Of a stretch of DNA of 64,000 nucleotides, positions 34,900 to 42,689 are shown one piece after another. The translations under genes were made by a program, and so were the position numbers. Under the pieces are notes generated by a model. The model was not told where the DNA came from, did no database searches, and worked only from the letters and a program-made list of their open reading frames with translations. Numbering within the stretch: position 1 is the stretch's first letter; the number at the start of each line of letters is the position of its first letter. The DNA lies in contig NZ_QZEY01000001.1 in assembly GCF_003594875.1 (NCBI RefSeq), positions 124,001 to 188,000 on the forward strand, given 5' to 3'. The stretch comes from Bailinhaonella thermotolerans (GTDB taxonomy: Bacteria > Actinomycetota > Actinomycetes > Streptosporangiales > Streptosporangiaceae).

Positions 34900-35742
34900 G
34901 TGGCGGAGCCGGGGCGTGGGGGCAGGCGGTTGAGCCGGGGGGTCGTGGTGCGCACCACCCGGATCACGCCGCACATGATCCGGGTGGTGCTGGGAGGTGA
35001 GGGGCTCGCGGGGTTCTCCGCCGGGGAGTACACCGACCACTACGTGAAACTTCTGTGGCCGCGGGCGGGGGTCGTCTATCCCGAGCCGTTCGACATCTTC
35101 GAGATCCGGGCCCGGATGCCCCGGGAGCAGTGGCCGGTGGTGCGCACCTACACGGTGCGGGCCTGGGACGCGGCCAGGGGCGAGCTGACCATCGACTTCG
35201 TCTACCACGGGGACACGGGCGTGGCGGGGCCGTGGGCGGCGGGCGCGCGGCCCGGGGACGAGATCTCGTTCCTCGGGCCCGGCGGCGGTTACGCTCCCGA
35301 CCAGGAGGCGGACTGGCACCTGATGGCCGGGGACGAGAGCGCCCTGCCCGCGATCGGGGCGTCGCTGGAGCGGCTGCCCGCCGGGGCGCCCGCGCGGGTC
35401 TTCGTCGAGGTGGCGGGGCCGGAGGAGGAGCAGGTCCTGCCCACGCCGGGCGACGCGGAGATCGTGTGGCTGCACCGGGGCGACGCGCCCGTCGGCGACA
35501 AGCTCGTGCGGGCCGTGCGCGGGCTCGGCTTCCCGGGCGGGACGGTGCACGCGTTCGTCCACGGCGAGGCCGGGTTCGTCAAGGAGCTCCGCCGTCACCT
35601 CCGGGTCGAGCGGGGCCTGCCGATGGACCGCCTGTCCATCTCCGGCTACTGGCGGCGGGGCCAGGACGAGGACGGCTGGCAGTCGTCCAAGCGCGAGTGG
35701 AACCAGCAGGTCGAGGCCGAGGAGGCCCGCGTCCTCGCCTGA
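34900..35742 (+). CDS. Siderophore-interacting protein (FAD-binding ferric reductase)
   Basis: A 280-residue member of the SIP family. The N-terminal FAD-binding domain has VVVRTTRITPHMIRVVLGGE, DHYVKLLWPRAG and RTYTVRAWDAARGELTIDFV; the C-terminal domain ends with the conserved MDRLSISGYWRRGQDEDGWQ. These cytosolic flavoproteins reduce iron in ferric siderophores so that it can be released. The GTG start at 34900 has a GGAGGGGG site about 6 nt upstream, and an iron box sits right in front. No siderophore synthesis or uptake genes are adjacent. Confidence 0.9.
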   Translation: MAEPGRGGRRLSRGVVVRTTRITPHMIRVVLGGEGLAGFSAGEYTDHYVKLLWPRAGVVYPEPFDIFEIRARMPREQWPVVRTYTVRAWDAARGELTIDFVYHGDTGVAGPWAAGARPGDEISFLGPGGGYAPDQEADWHLMAGDESALPAIGASLERLPAGAPARVFVEVAGPEEEQVLPTPGDAEIVWLHRGDAPVGDKLVRAVRGLGFPGGTVHAFVHGEAGFVKELRRHLRVERGLPMDRLSISGYWRRGQDEDGWQSSKREWNQQVEAEEARVLA

Positions 35743-36022
35743 CGCCGCCGGCGACGGCCGCCGTTACCGGTATTTGTACGCAGACCCGGCGGCCCGGGCG
35801 CGCCACAGTGGACTCAGGAAACGCGCCTCCTCGCCGCGAGCGCCGTGGGCACCGCCCCCTCAGGACGGTGCCCACACCCGTTCCCGCCCCGGGGCGCTCC
35901 CCCGCCCGCCGTACGGCCCGGGCCCCGGCGACGTCACGCCGCCCCCGCCCCCGCCCCGGCCCCGCCGTCGCGCGCGGCGTGACCTCGGAAAACCGGTTGC
36001 GCGGCCTCGGAAGAATGATCAC

Positions 36023-36430
36023 ATGAGCATCACGCGTATCAATCCCGGCAACCTCCACCAGACCCCCGGCTACCACCACGTCACCATCGTCGAGGCCGGC
36101 CGCCAGGCTCACCTGGCCGGCCAGTGCCCGCTCGACGCGAGCGGCGCGGTGGTGGGCGGGGACGACCCGCTCGCCCAGACCGACCAGGTGATCGCCAACT
36201 CCCTCACCGCGCTCGCCGCCGCCGGCGCCGGCCCCGAGCACGTCGTGCGCTCGGTGATCTACGTCGCGAGCGGCGACCGCCAGGTCCTCGCCGGTGTGTG
36301 GGACCGGCTCAACGCCTCGCCGCTGGGCCCGGCGTTCACCACCGCCAGCACCCTCCTGGGCGTCGCCGCCCTCGGGTACCCCGGCCAGCTCGTGGAGCTC
36401 GACCTGACCGCCGCCCTCCCGGAGGCGTGA
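36023..36430 (+). CDS. RidA (YjgF/YER057c/UK114) family protein
   Basis: A 135-residue protein with the RidA fold: YHHVTIVEAGRQAHLAGQCP, then QTDQVIANSLTALAAAGAGP and VELDLTAALPEA. RidA proteins hydrolyse reactive enamine/imine intermediates released by PLP enzymes. The catalytic arginine of the archetypal PARxxV segment is replaced here (PAFTTASTLLGV), so this is a divergent subgroup and deaminase activity is not assured. It is monocistronic. Its place near the PLP-dependent lysine aminomutase genes may be coincidental. Confidence 0.85.
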   Translation: MSITRINPGNLHQTPGYHHVTIVEAGRQAHLAGQCPLDASGAVVGGDDPLAQTDQVIANSLTALAAAGAGPEHVVRSVIYVASGDRQVLAGVWDRLNASPLGPAFTTASTLLGVAALGYPGQLVELDLTAALPEA

Positions 36431-36673
36431 GCCCTTCCAGCGGTCGATCGCCGGAACCCGGGGGCCCGCCGCCCCGCCCTGGAGACCCCGCCCGGGCGGG
36501 GCGGCGGCCGCGGGGACCCGGGCGTCCGGGACGCACCGGGTGCCGGTTCGTGGGAACCTTGGGGGCACCGGGTGAGTTGGGGAGGGGGATGAGGTTTTCC
36601 GCAGGGGCGGGACTGTGGTTGGCGTCAGGTCTGCCGGGTGGTCCGCTTCATGGTTCTCGGCAGAGTGGATTCG

Positions 36674-36679
36674 TAGCGT
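36674..36679 (+). promoter_or_regulatory. -10 element of a probable leaderless promoter
   Basis: TAGCGT lies 7 nt before ATG 36687. The upstream in-frame ATG 36681 would be too close for a normal transcript start. Confidence 0.45.
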
Positions 36680-36686
36680 TATGGGC

Positions 36687-37376
36687 ATGCAAATGATGAT
36701 CATTGCGGGCGAGGAGCCGCCCGTGGAGGCCGGCGGGCTCGTCGAATGGGTGATCGGGCTCGTCGAGACCATGGGCGGTCCCGGGGCGGGGCTGGCGATC
36801 GCGGCGGAGAACCTCTTCCCGCCGATCCCCAGCGAGCTGATCCTGCCGCTGGCCGGGTTCACGGCCAGCCGGGGACAGCTCGGGCTGGTGGAGGCGATCG
36901 TGTGGTGCACGGTCGGCTCCATCGTGGGCGCGCTCGCGCTGTACACCATCGGCCGCGTCTTCGGGCGCGAGCGCATCCGGGCCATCGTGGCGCGGCTGCC
37001 GCTGATGAAGGTCTCGGACGTGGACAAGACCGAGGCGTGGTTCGCCAAGCACGGCGGCAAGGCGGTGTTCTTCGGCCGGATGATCCCGATCTTCCGCAGC
37101 CTGATCTCGGTGCCCGCCGGGATCGAGGCCATGCCGGTCGGGCTCTTCCTGCTGCTGTCCGGCCTGGGCAGCCTGATCTGGAACACCGCGTTCGTGCTCG
37201 CCGGATACCTCCTCGGCGAGAGCTGGTGGCTCGTCGAGGAGTACGTCGGGATCGCGTCGAAGGCGGTCGTGGGCCTGGTGCTCCTGGCCATCGCCGCGTT
37301 CGTGTTCGTCCGGGTCCGCGACAACCGCCGCGCCGCCGGCTCCCACCGGCGCTCGGACGACGCCGTGGGGAGCTGA
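36687..37376 (+). CDS. DedA/SNARE-associated family membrane protein
   Basis: A 229-residue membrane protein with the DedA (VTT) core: AENLFPPIPSELILPLAGFT, then LVEAIVWCTVGSIVGALALY, the FGRMIPIFRSLISVPAGIEA motif and a C-terminal LVEEYVGIASKAVVGLVLLA helix. DedA proteins help lipid carriers such as undecaprenyl phosphate across the membrane. ATG 36687 (MQMMIIAGEEPP) was chosen from the -10 position; ATG 36681 gives two extra residues. A strong terminator follows at 37397. Confidence 0.88.
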   Translation: MQMMIIAGEEPPVEAGGLVEWVIGLVETMGGPGAGLAIAAENLFPPIPSELILPLAGFTASRGQLGLVEAIVWCTVGSIVGALALYTIGRVFGRERIRAIVARLPLMKVSDVDKTEAWFAKHGGKAVFFGRMIPIFRSLISVPAGIEAMPVGLFLLLSGLGSLIWNTAFVLAGYLLGESWWLVEEYVGIASKAVVGLVLLAIAAFVFVRVRDNRRAAGSHRRSDDAVGS

Positions 37377-37396
37377 CCGCCGCCCTCCCGGCCTCC

Positions 37397-37429
37397 GGCC
37401 GCCGTCCCCCTCCCCGGGGGGCGGCGGCC
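37397..37429 (+). terminator. Terminator hairpin after the DedA gene
   Basis: A 14-bp GC-rich stem (37397-37410 with 37416-37429, one G-T pair) and a 5-nt loop, followed by TTTCG. Confidence 0.75.
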
Positions 37430-37550
37430 TTTCGCGTCCACCCCTATCCCCGAACGCAAAAAGTTCCTCTGGTTTAGGGGGTGAACCGTATTCCTTACAC
37501 GCCCCCGGGTAGTAGACAGTGGATCGTACGCACCTCAATGGGGAGGCGCG

Positions 37551-38912
37551 ATGGATGCGCAGATCCACCCGGCGCAGCCGTACGGCTACCGCCGCCGCGA
37601 ACTCGTCGAACCCGACTGGCGCAGATTCCCCGGATGGGCGGACGTGAGCCGCGCCGACTGGGAGTCCGCCCAGTGGCAGCGGGCCCACTGCGTCAAGAAC
37701 CTCCGGCAGCTCCGGGCGGTCACCGGCGACCTGCTCGACGAGCGGTTCTACGCGGACCTGGAGCGCGACCAGCGCGAACGCGCGACGATGTCGATGCTGC
37801 TGCCGCCGCAGATGCTCAACACGATGGACGTCTCCTCCACCGAGGCGTTCTACGCCGACCCCGTGCGGCGGTACATGCTGCCGGTCTTCAGCGACCGGCG
37901 GGCCGACTACCCCTCGCACCCGCACGCGAGCCGCGACTCGCTGCACGAGAGCGACATGTGGGCGGTGGAGGGGCTGACCCACCGATACCCGACGAAGGTG
38001 CTCGCGGAGATCACCCCGACGTGCCCCCAGTACTGCGGCCACTGCACCCGCATGGACCTGGTGGGCAACCCGACGCCGAGCGTGGACAAGCACCGCTTCG
38101 AGCTCAAGCCGCCGGACCGGTACGAGGCCATGCTCGACTACCTCAAGCGCACCCCGGAGGTGCGGGACGTGGTGGTCTCGGGCGGGGACGTGGCGAACGT
38201 GCCGTGGCCGAGGCTGGAGGCGTTCGTCTCGGCCCTGCTGGACATCCCGGGCATCCGCGACATCCGGCTGGCCAGCAAGGCGCTGATGGGGCTGCCGCAG
38301 CACTGGCTCGCCGACGACGTGCGGGCCGGGATGGAGCGGCTGGCCGCCAAGGCGCGCGAGCGCGGGGCGCAGATCGCGGTCCACACCCACATCAACTCGG
38401 CGAACTCGGTGACCCCGCTGGTGGCGCGCGCCGCGCGGAGCCTCCTGGAGACCGGGATCCGCGACGTGCGCAACCAGGGCGTGCTGCTGCGCGGGGTCAA
38501 CGACTCGGTCGAGCAGCTCCTCGACCTGTGCTTCGCGATCGAGGACGAGGGCATCCTGCCGTACTACTTCTACATGTGCGACATGATCCCGGGCAGCGAG
38601 CACTGGCGGCTGGCGCTGTGGGAGGCGCAGGAGCTCCAGCACGGGATCATGGGCTACCTGCCCGGGTTCGCCACGCCCCGGATCGTGTGCGACGTGCCGT
38701 TCGTCGGCAAGCGCTGGGTCCACCAGGCCGCGACCTACGACCGCGAGCTGGGCGTATCCACGTGGACCAAGAACTACCGGACCGCGCTGGAGGCCGCCGA
38801 CGAGGCGGCGCTCGAACGCCACTACCCCTACTACGACCCCATCCACACGCTGCCCGAGTCCGGGCAGGACTGGTGGAGGTCCCGCACGGCGGCCGCCGCC
38901 GCGGCCTCCTGA
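37551..38912 (+). CDS. kamA: L-lysine 2,3-aminomutase (radical SAM)
   Basis: A 453-residue radical SAM enzyme. The iron-sulfur cluster cysteines are in CPQYCGHCTRMDLVG (CX3CX2C), followed by VVVSGGDVANVP and PYYFYMCDMIPGSEHWRL; the PLP-binding lysine is likely in CDVPFVGKRWVHQ. It converts L-lysine to L-beta-lysine, the first step before KamDE. The N-terminal 140 residues contain the usual domain (QWQRAHCVKNLRQLRAVTGD). ATG 37551 follows a GGGGAGG site. It stands alone on the plus strand 4 kb from the kamDE operon, whereas in clostridia the genes are clustered. Its activity is inferred from family and neighbours. Confidence 0.9.
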   Translation: MDAQIHPAQPYGYRRRELVEPDWRRFPGWADVSRADWESAQWQRAHCVKNLRQLRAVTGDLLDERFYADLERDQRERATMSMLLPPQMLNTMDVSSTEAFYADPVRRYMLPVFSDRRADYPSHPHASRDSLHESDMWAVEGLTHRYPTKVLAEITPTCPQYCGHCTRMDLVGNPTPSVDKHRFELKPPDRYEAMLDYLKRTPEVRDVVVSGGDVANVPWPRLEAFVSALLDIPGIRDIRLASKALMGLPQHWLADDVRAGMERLAAKARERGAQIAVHTHINSANSVTPLVARAARSLLETGIRDVRNQGVLLRGVNDSVEQLLDLCFAIEDEGILPYYFYMCDMIPGSEHWRLALWEAQELQHGIMGYLPGFATPRIVCDVPFVGKRWVHQAATYDRELGVSTWTKNYRTALEAADEAALERHYPYYDPIHTLPESGQDWWRSRTAAAAAAS

Positions 38913-38987
38913 CACCCACGGCTCTCCGACACCCACGGCCTCCTGACGCCCCGAGGTCTCCTGACGTCCCGCGGCCGCCGCCCCGCG

Positions 38988-39033
38988 CCGCCCGGCGGCC
39001 GCCGCACGCGCTCGTACGGCGGCCGCCGGGCGG
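38988..39033. terminator. Terminator-like hairpin between convergent genes
   Basis: Perfect 16-bp arms (38988-39003 and 39018-39033) with a 14-nt loop, in the gap between kamA and the EamA transporter gene. There is no T-run; bidirectional termination is inferred from position. Confidence 0.65.
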
Positions 39034-39057
39034 GTCAGCGCCGGGCGCGGGCCGGGA

Positions 39058-40002
39058 TCAACGGCGCGCGCCGGTCAGGATCAGCACCGCGCACCCGAGG
39101 ACGGCCGAGCCCGCGATCAGGGCGAGGGTGAGCCGTTCCCCCAGCGCCGCGACCGCGATCAGCGCCGCCACCACCGGCTCGCCCAGGGCGACCACGGCCG
39201 CCGTGGCCGCGCGGACCCGGGTGAGCCCGGTGAAATACAGCGTGTAGGCCAGGGCCGTCGGCACCGCGCCGAGGAACAGCAGCCAGGCCCACGCGCCCGC
39301 GCCGCCCAGGGGCAGCGCCCCCTCGGCCAGCGCCGCCGGGAGCACGAACGCCCCGGCGGCCGCGAAGCCGTACATCGCCGAGCCGAGCGGGTCCCCGCCG
39401 GGCCCGGCGGCCCGGGACAGCAGCGTCACGCCCGCGTAGGCCACCCCGGAGACCAGGGCCAGCAGCACCCCGGCCGCCGGGTCGGGGCCGCCCGCCGCCT
39501 CGCCGCTGAGCAGCAGCAGCCCGGCGCCGGCGAGGGCCAGGGCGATCACGTCGCGCCGTCCCAGCCCCTCGCCGAGCCATCCGGCGGCCCCGAGCGCCAC
39601 CGCGACCGGCGACACCCCGAGCGTCACGACCGTGGCGAACGCGACGCCCGCCGCCTCCACGGCCGCGAAGTACGCCGCCTGAGACACTCCGAGCCCGGCC
39701 CCCATGGCCAGCACCCCGAGCGCCGCGCGGCGCAGGCGCGGGCGGGCGCCGGCGGCCCGGAGGTTCCCCGGAGCCGCCGCCACGCCGCCGCCGTACGGCG
39801 CGGCCCCGGGACGGTGCGCCGCGCGGCGGAGGAGAGGGTGGAGGGCGGCCAGGAGGAGGGCGCCCAGGGCGAAGCGCCAGAAGGAGACGGCGAGCGGGCC
39901 GAGCCCGCCGTCCCGGTAGAGGACCGCCGCCACCGGACCGCCTGTGCCCCAGGCGATCGCGGCGACGGTGACATGGATGAGTCCAGAAGTGTGTGCCTTC
40001 AC
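39058..40002 (-). CDS. EamA/DMT-superfamily transporter
   Basis: A 314-residue membrane protein with ten hydrophobic segments in two EamA repeats: LIHVTVAAIAWGTGGPVAAV and LLALVSGVAYAGVTLLSRAA start the first and second repeats; VVALGEPVVAALIAVAALGE ends the second. DMT transporters of this type export metabolites such as amino acids or their analogues. A GTG at 40002 with a GGGAGA site was preferred to GTG 40038. The cytosolic loop after the second helix is Pro/Gly/Arg-rich. Confidence 0.85.
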   Translation of the reverse strand: MKAHTSGLIHVTVAAIAWGTGGPVAAVLYRDGGLGPLAVSFWRFALGALLLAALHPLLRRAAHRPGAAPYGGGVAAAPGNLRAAGARPRLRRAALGVLAMGAGLGVSQAAYFAAVEAAGVAFATVVTLGVSPVAVALGAAGWLGEGLGRRDVIALALAGAGLLLLSGEAAGGPDPAAGVLLALVSGVAYAGVTLLSRAAGPGGDPLGSAMYGFAAAGAFVLPAALAEGALPLGGAGAWAWLLFLGAVPTALAYTLYFTGLTRVRAATAAVVALGEPVVAALIAVAALGERLTLALIAGSAVLGCAVLILTGARR

Positions 40003-40155
40003 GCGTGTGTCTCCCGCGTCGGTGACCGGAACGTGCACCGGAGCGGGCAGCGGTCACCGGGCCGCGGGGCGAGGGCCCGGCGGCCTGCGAGGGATCACCG
40101 CCCGCTAGCGGGCGGGCGGCGCGACGATGCGAACTGGCACGAGATGATCGTACGG

Positions 40156-41097
40156 CTACCGCGTGCGCGCGGCCGACGTGGGATCGAGGAAGACGTAGCG
40201 GATGAGGGGGATGGCCTCGCGGAGGCGGCGCTCGGCCTCGGAGGCGGCGGCCTCGATCTGGGCGGCGGTGAAGCAGTCCGCGAAGTCCACCTTGGCGGCG
40301 ACCATGGCGGCGGTGGGGCTGAGCACGCTGGTGTAGAGCAGCACGACCGAGCGGATCTCGGGGATGGACTCCAGTTCCTCGGCGATCGCGTGCTCCATCT
40401 CCCGGGGCAGCGAGCGGCCGATGAGGAAGGAGATGTTGTCGCGGCCCAGGGTGATGGCGACGACGAGCAGCAGCACGCCGATGAGGATCGAGGCCAGGCC
40501 GTCCCACATGGGGTTGCCGGTGAGCTGGGACAGTCCCAGGCCGCCGGCGGCGAGCAGCAGGCCGATGAGCGCGGCGGTGTCCTCGAACAGCACGGCCTTG
40601 AGCGGGGTGTCGGCCGACAGCCGCACGAACCGGAACAGGTTGGCCCGCCAGCGCTTGGCGGCGCTGCTTGCCTGGCGGTAGGCGCGGACCCAGGAGATGC
40701 CCTCCAGCACCAGGGACGCCGCGATCACCAGGTAGGAGACGCCGAAAGAGCCGAGTTCCTCCCCGTCGCGGACGGTGTGCACGCCGTGGGTGATCGAGAA
40801 GCCGGCCCCGAGCACGAACGTGGCGAGCGCCGCCAGGAAAGCCCAGAAGTACCCTTCGCGGCCGTAGCCGAAGGGGTGCCGCCGATCCCCCTTGCGGCTG
40901 CCCCGGCGCAGCGCCATCAGCAGCAGCACCTCGGTGAGCGTGTCGGCGACCGAGTGCGCGGCCTCCGACAGCATCGCGCCCGAGCCGCTGATCGCGCCCG
41001 CCACGGCCTTGGCGCAGGCGATGGCCAGGTTGGCGCCGCCGGCGACCAGGACGGTGACCACGCTGCCGCCGGCCGGGGCCGTCCCCGTTCCCCCCAT
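40156..41097 (-). CDS. Cation diffusion facilitator (CDF) transporter
   Basis: A 313-residue metal transporter. Four to six helices include the metal-site motif in LSEAAHSVADTLTEVLLL (HXXXD) and LFEDTAALIGLLLAAGG, and the C-terminal cytosolic domain is VSVLLYTSV-type (IRSVVLLYTSVLSPTAAMVA). CDF proteins export Zn2+, Fe2+ or Mn2+ in exchange for protons. The second-site motif reads EDTA rather than the HXXXD of zinc transporters, so iron or manganese may be preferred (inference). ATG 41097 was chosen over a longer arginine-rich frame. The gap 41098-41409 contains a promoter and operator. Confidence 0.85.
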   Translation of the reverse strand: MGGTGTAPAGGSVVTVLVAGGANLAIACAKAVAGAISGSGAMLSEAAHSVADTLTEVLLLMALRRGSRKGDRRHPFGYGREGYFWAFLAALATFVLGAGFSITHGVHTVRDGEELGSFGVSYLVIAASLVLEGISWVRAYRQASSAAKRWRANLFRFVRLSADTPLKAVLFEDTAALIGLLLAAGGLGLSQLTGNPMWDGLASILIGVLLLVVAITLGRDNISFLIGRSLPREMEHAIAEELESIPEIRSVVLLYTSVLSPTAAMVAAKVDFADCFTAAQIEAAASEAERRLREAIPLIRYVFLDPTSAARTR

Positions 41098-41250
41098 CGG
41101 CCGCCTCCCCGCCGCGCCGCGCCTTCGTCCCCTCCGACCGCCTCTTCCCCCGGCGGGGCCGCGCAATCACCGGATCGGCATGATCCGGTAACGGGCGGGA
41201 GGCGCGGCCGGGCGCAGGTCACGGCTTGGTTGCGGCAGGTGGGACGGCAC

Positions 41251-41279
41251 TTGACGCAACGGAAAACAATCCTTACTTT
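41251..41279 (+). promoter_or_regulatory. Promoter of the first ROK/ngc operon
   Basis: -35 TTGACG (41251-41256), 17 bp, -10 TACTTT (41274-41279). The identical arrangement precedes the second ROK operon at 48402, and the -10 boxes are part of a shared TCCTTACTTTT block. Confidence 0.8.
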
Positions 41280-41282
41280 TTC

Positions 41283-41309
41283 GCCAGTTAGGAAACTTTC
41301 CTAACTGGC
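41283..41309. promoter_or_regulatory. ROK repressor operator (27-bp palindrome)
   Basis: A perfect dyad with 13-bp arms (GCCAGTTAGGAAA and its complement) around one central base, starting 3 bp after the -10 box. A repressor bound here would block the promoter. TTAGGAAA-type palindromes are known for ROK sugar regulators; binding by the ROK protein encoded next is inferred. Confidence 0.8.
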
Positions 41310-41409
41310 CTCCCCCGGCCCGTCCTTCCCTCCTGCCCGCCTTCCCGAGCGTTCCCCGTCCCCCCGTCCGCGATTCCGAGCCGGCCCCGCCCGGCAGTGA
41401 AGGGACATC

Positions 41410-42624
41410 GTGAGCCAGCCAACCCCCGGCACCCCGAGCCTGCTGCGCGCCATCAACGACCGCGCCGCGCTCGAGGTCATGCTCGACCGGGGACCGCTGA
41501 CCCGCGCGGAGCTCGCGGCCGTCACCGGCATCTCCAAGCCCACCGCCTCGCAACTGCTGACCCGGCTCCAGCGGGCGGGCCTGGTGGTCGCCGGCGGGCT
41601 GCGCGAGGGCGGCCCCGGCCGTACGGCGGAGCTGTACGCGGTCAACCCGCGCGCGGCGTACGTGGCCGGGGTGGGCGTGACGTCGGCGCGGATCGCGGTC
41701 AAGGTCGCGGGCCTGACCGGCGAGGTGCTCGGCGAGCACGTGCTGCCCACCCCGGGGCGCGCGGCCGGCGACGTCGTGGCGCGGCTGCGGACCGCGCTCA
41801 CGGAGGCGCTGGGCCCGCTGCGCGTCACCGACCTGAACCGGGTCGTCATCGGCATCGGCGGCGCGGTCAACCCCGCCACCGGCCGCCTCACCTACGCCGC
41901 CCACATCCCCGGGTGGCACATCCCCCGGCTGGTGCAGACCCTCAGCGACGGGCTGGGCGTGCGCGTCCAGGTCGAGAACGACGTCAACCTCATCGCCCAG
42001 GCCGAGCAGGCGCACGGCGTGGCCGCCGGGGAGAGCGACTTCGTGGTGCTCTGGGTCGGCGAGGGCATCGGCCTGGCCAGCGTGATCGGCGGCCGCCTGC
42101 ACCGGGGCGCCACCGGCGGCGCGGGCGAGGTGGGGTACATGCCCCTGCCCGGCGCGCCCACCGCCCGCGAGCTGGGCCGTTCGGCCAACCACGGCATGCA
42201 GGCCCTGGTCGGCGGCCCCGCCGTCCACCGGATCATGCGCGCGCACGGATTCCGCGGCCACGGCCCCGCGGAGGCGGTGCGGGCGGCGGTGCGGGCGCTG
42301 GACGAGCACGGCCCGGCCGACCGGCGCGCCCGGGCCGGGGCCGCCCTGGACGAGGTGGCCGCGCGCGTGGCCACCGGGCTGACCTCCATCATCACCGTCG
42401 TGGACCCCGCCCTGGTGGTGCTCACCGGCGGGGTCCTGCTCGGGGGCGGCGAGGCCCTGCGGGCCCGGGTGGAACGCGAGCTGCACACGATGTCGCTCGC
42501 CCGCCCGCCGCTGCGGCTGTCCGCCCTGGGCCCCGAGCCCGTGCTCGACGGGGCGCTCGCGCTGGCGCTCCGCCGTGCGCAGGACGAACTGTTCGCCTCC
42601 ACCGTCCCGGCGGCGGCGACGTGA
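41410..42624 (+). CDS. ROK-family transcriptional repressor
   Basis: A 404-residue regulator. Residues 8-70 form a MarR-like winged helix (LLRAINDRAALEVMLDRGPL; VTGISKPTASQLLTRLQRAG), then a sugar-kinase-type ROK domain with VVIGIGGAVNPATG, VQVENDVNLIAQAEQAHG, GGRLHRGATGGAGEVGYM and VVLTGGVLLGGGEA. The zinc cysteine motif CXCGXXGCXE of most ROK proteins is absent (LGRSANHGMQALVGGPAV in its place). GTG 41410 starts the operon that includes binding protein, permeases, GH4 and kinase. It probably senses the imported amino sugar. Release by sugar is the usual mechanism. Confidence 0.9.
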   Translation: MSQPTPGTPSLLRAINDRAALEVMLDRGPLTRAELAAVTGISKPTASQLLTRLQRAGLVVAGGLREGGPGRTAELYAVNPRAAYVAGVGVTSARIAVKVAGLTGEVLGEHVLPTPGRAAGDVVARLRTALTEALGPLRVTDLNRVVIGIGGAVNPATGRLTYAAHIPGWHIPRLVQTLSDGLGVRVQVENDVNLIAQAEQAHGVAAGESDFVVLWVGEGIGLASVIGGRLHRGATGGAGEVGYMPLPGAPTARELGRSANHGMQALVGGPAVHRIMRAHGFRGHGPAEAVRAAVRALDEHGPADRRARAGAALDEVAARVATGLTSIITVVDPALVVLTGGVLLGGGEALRARVERELHTMSLARPPLRLSALGPEPVLDGALALALRRAQDELFASTVPAAAT

Positions 42625-42689
42625 CCCGGCACTCCTCACGTCCCTCAGACCTTCACACCCCCGCTCCCCTTAACCAAGGAGAAGAAGGA

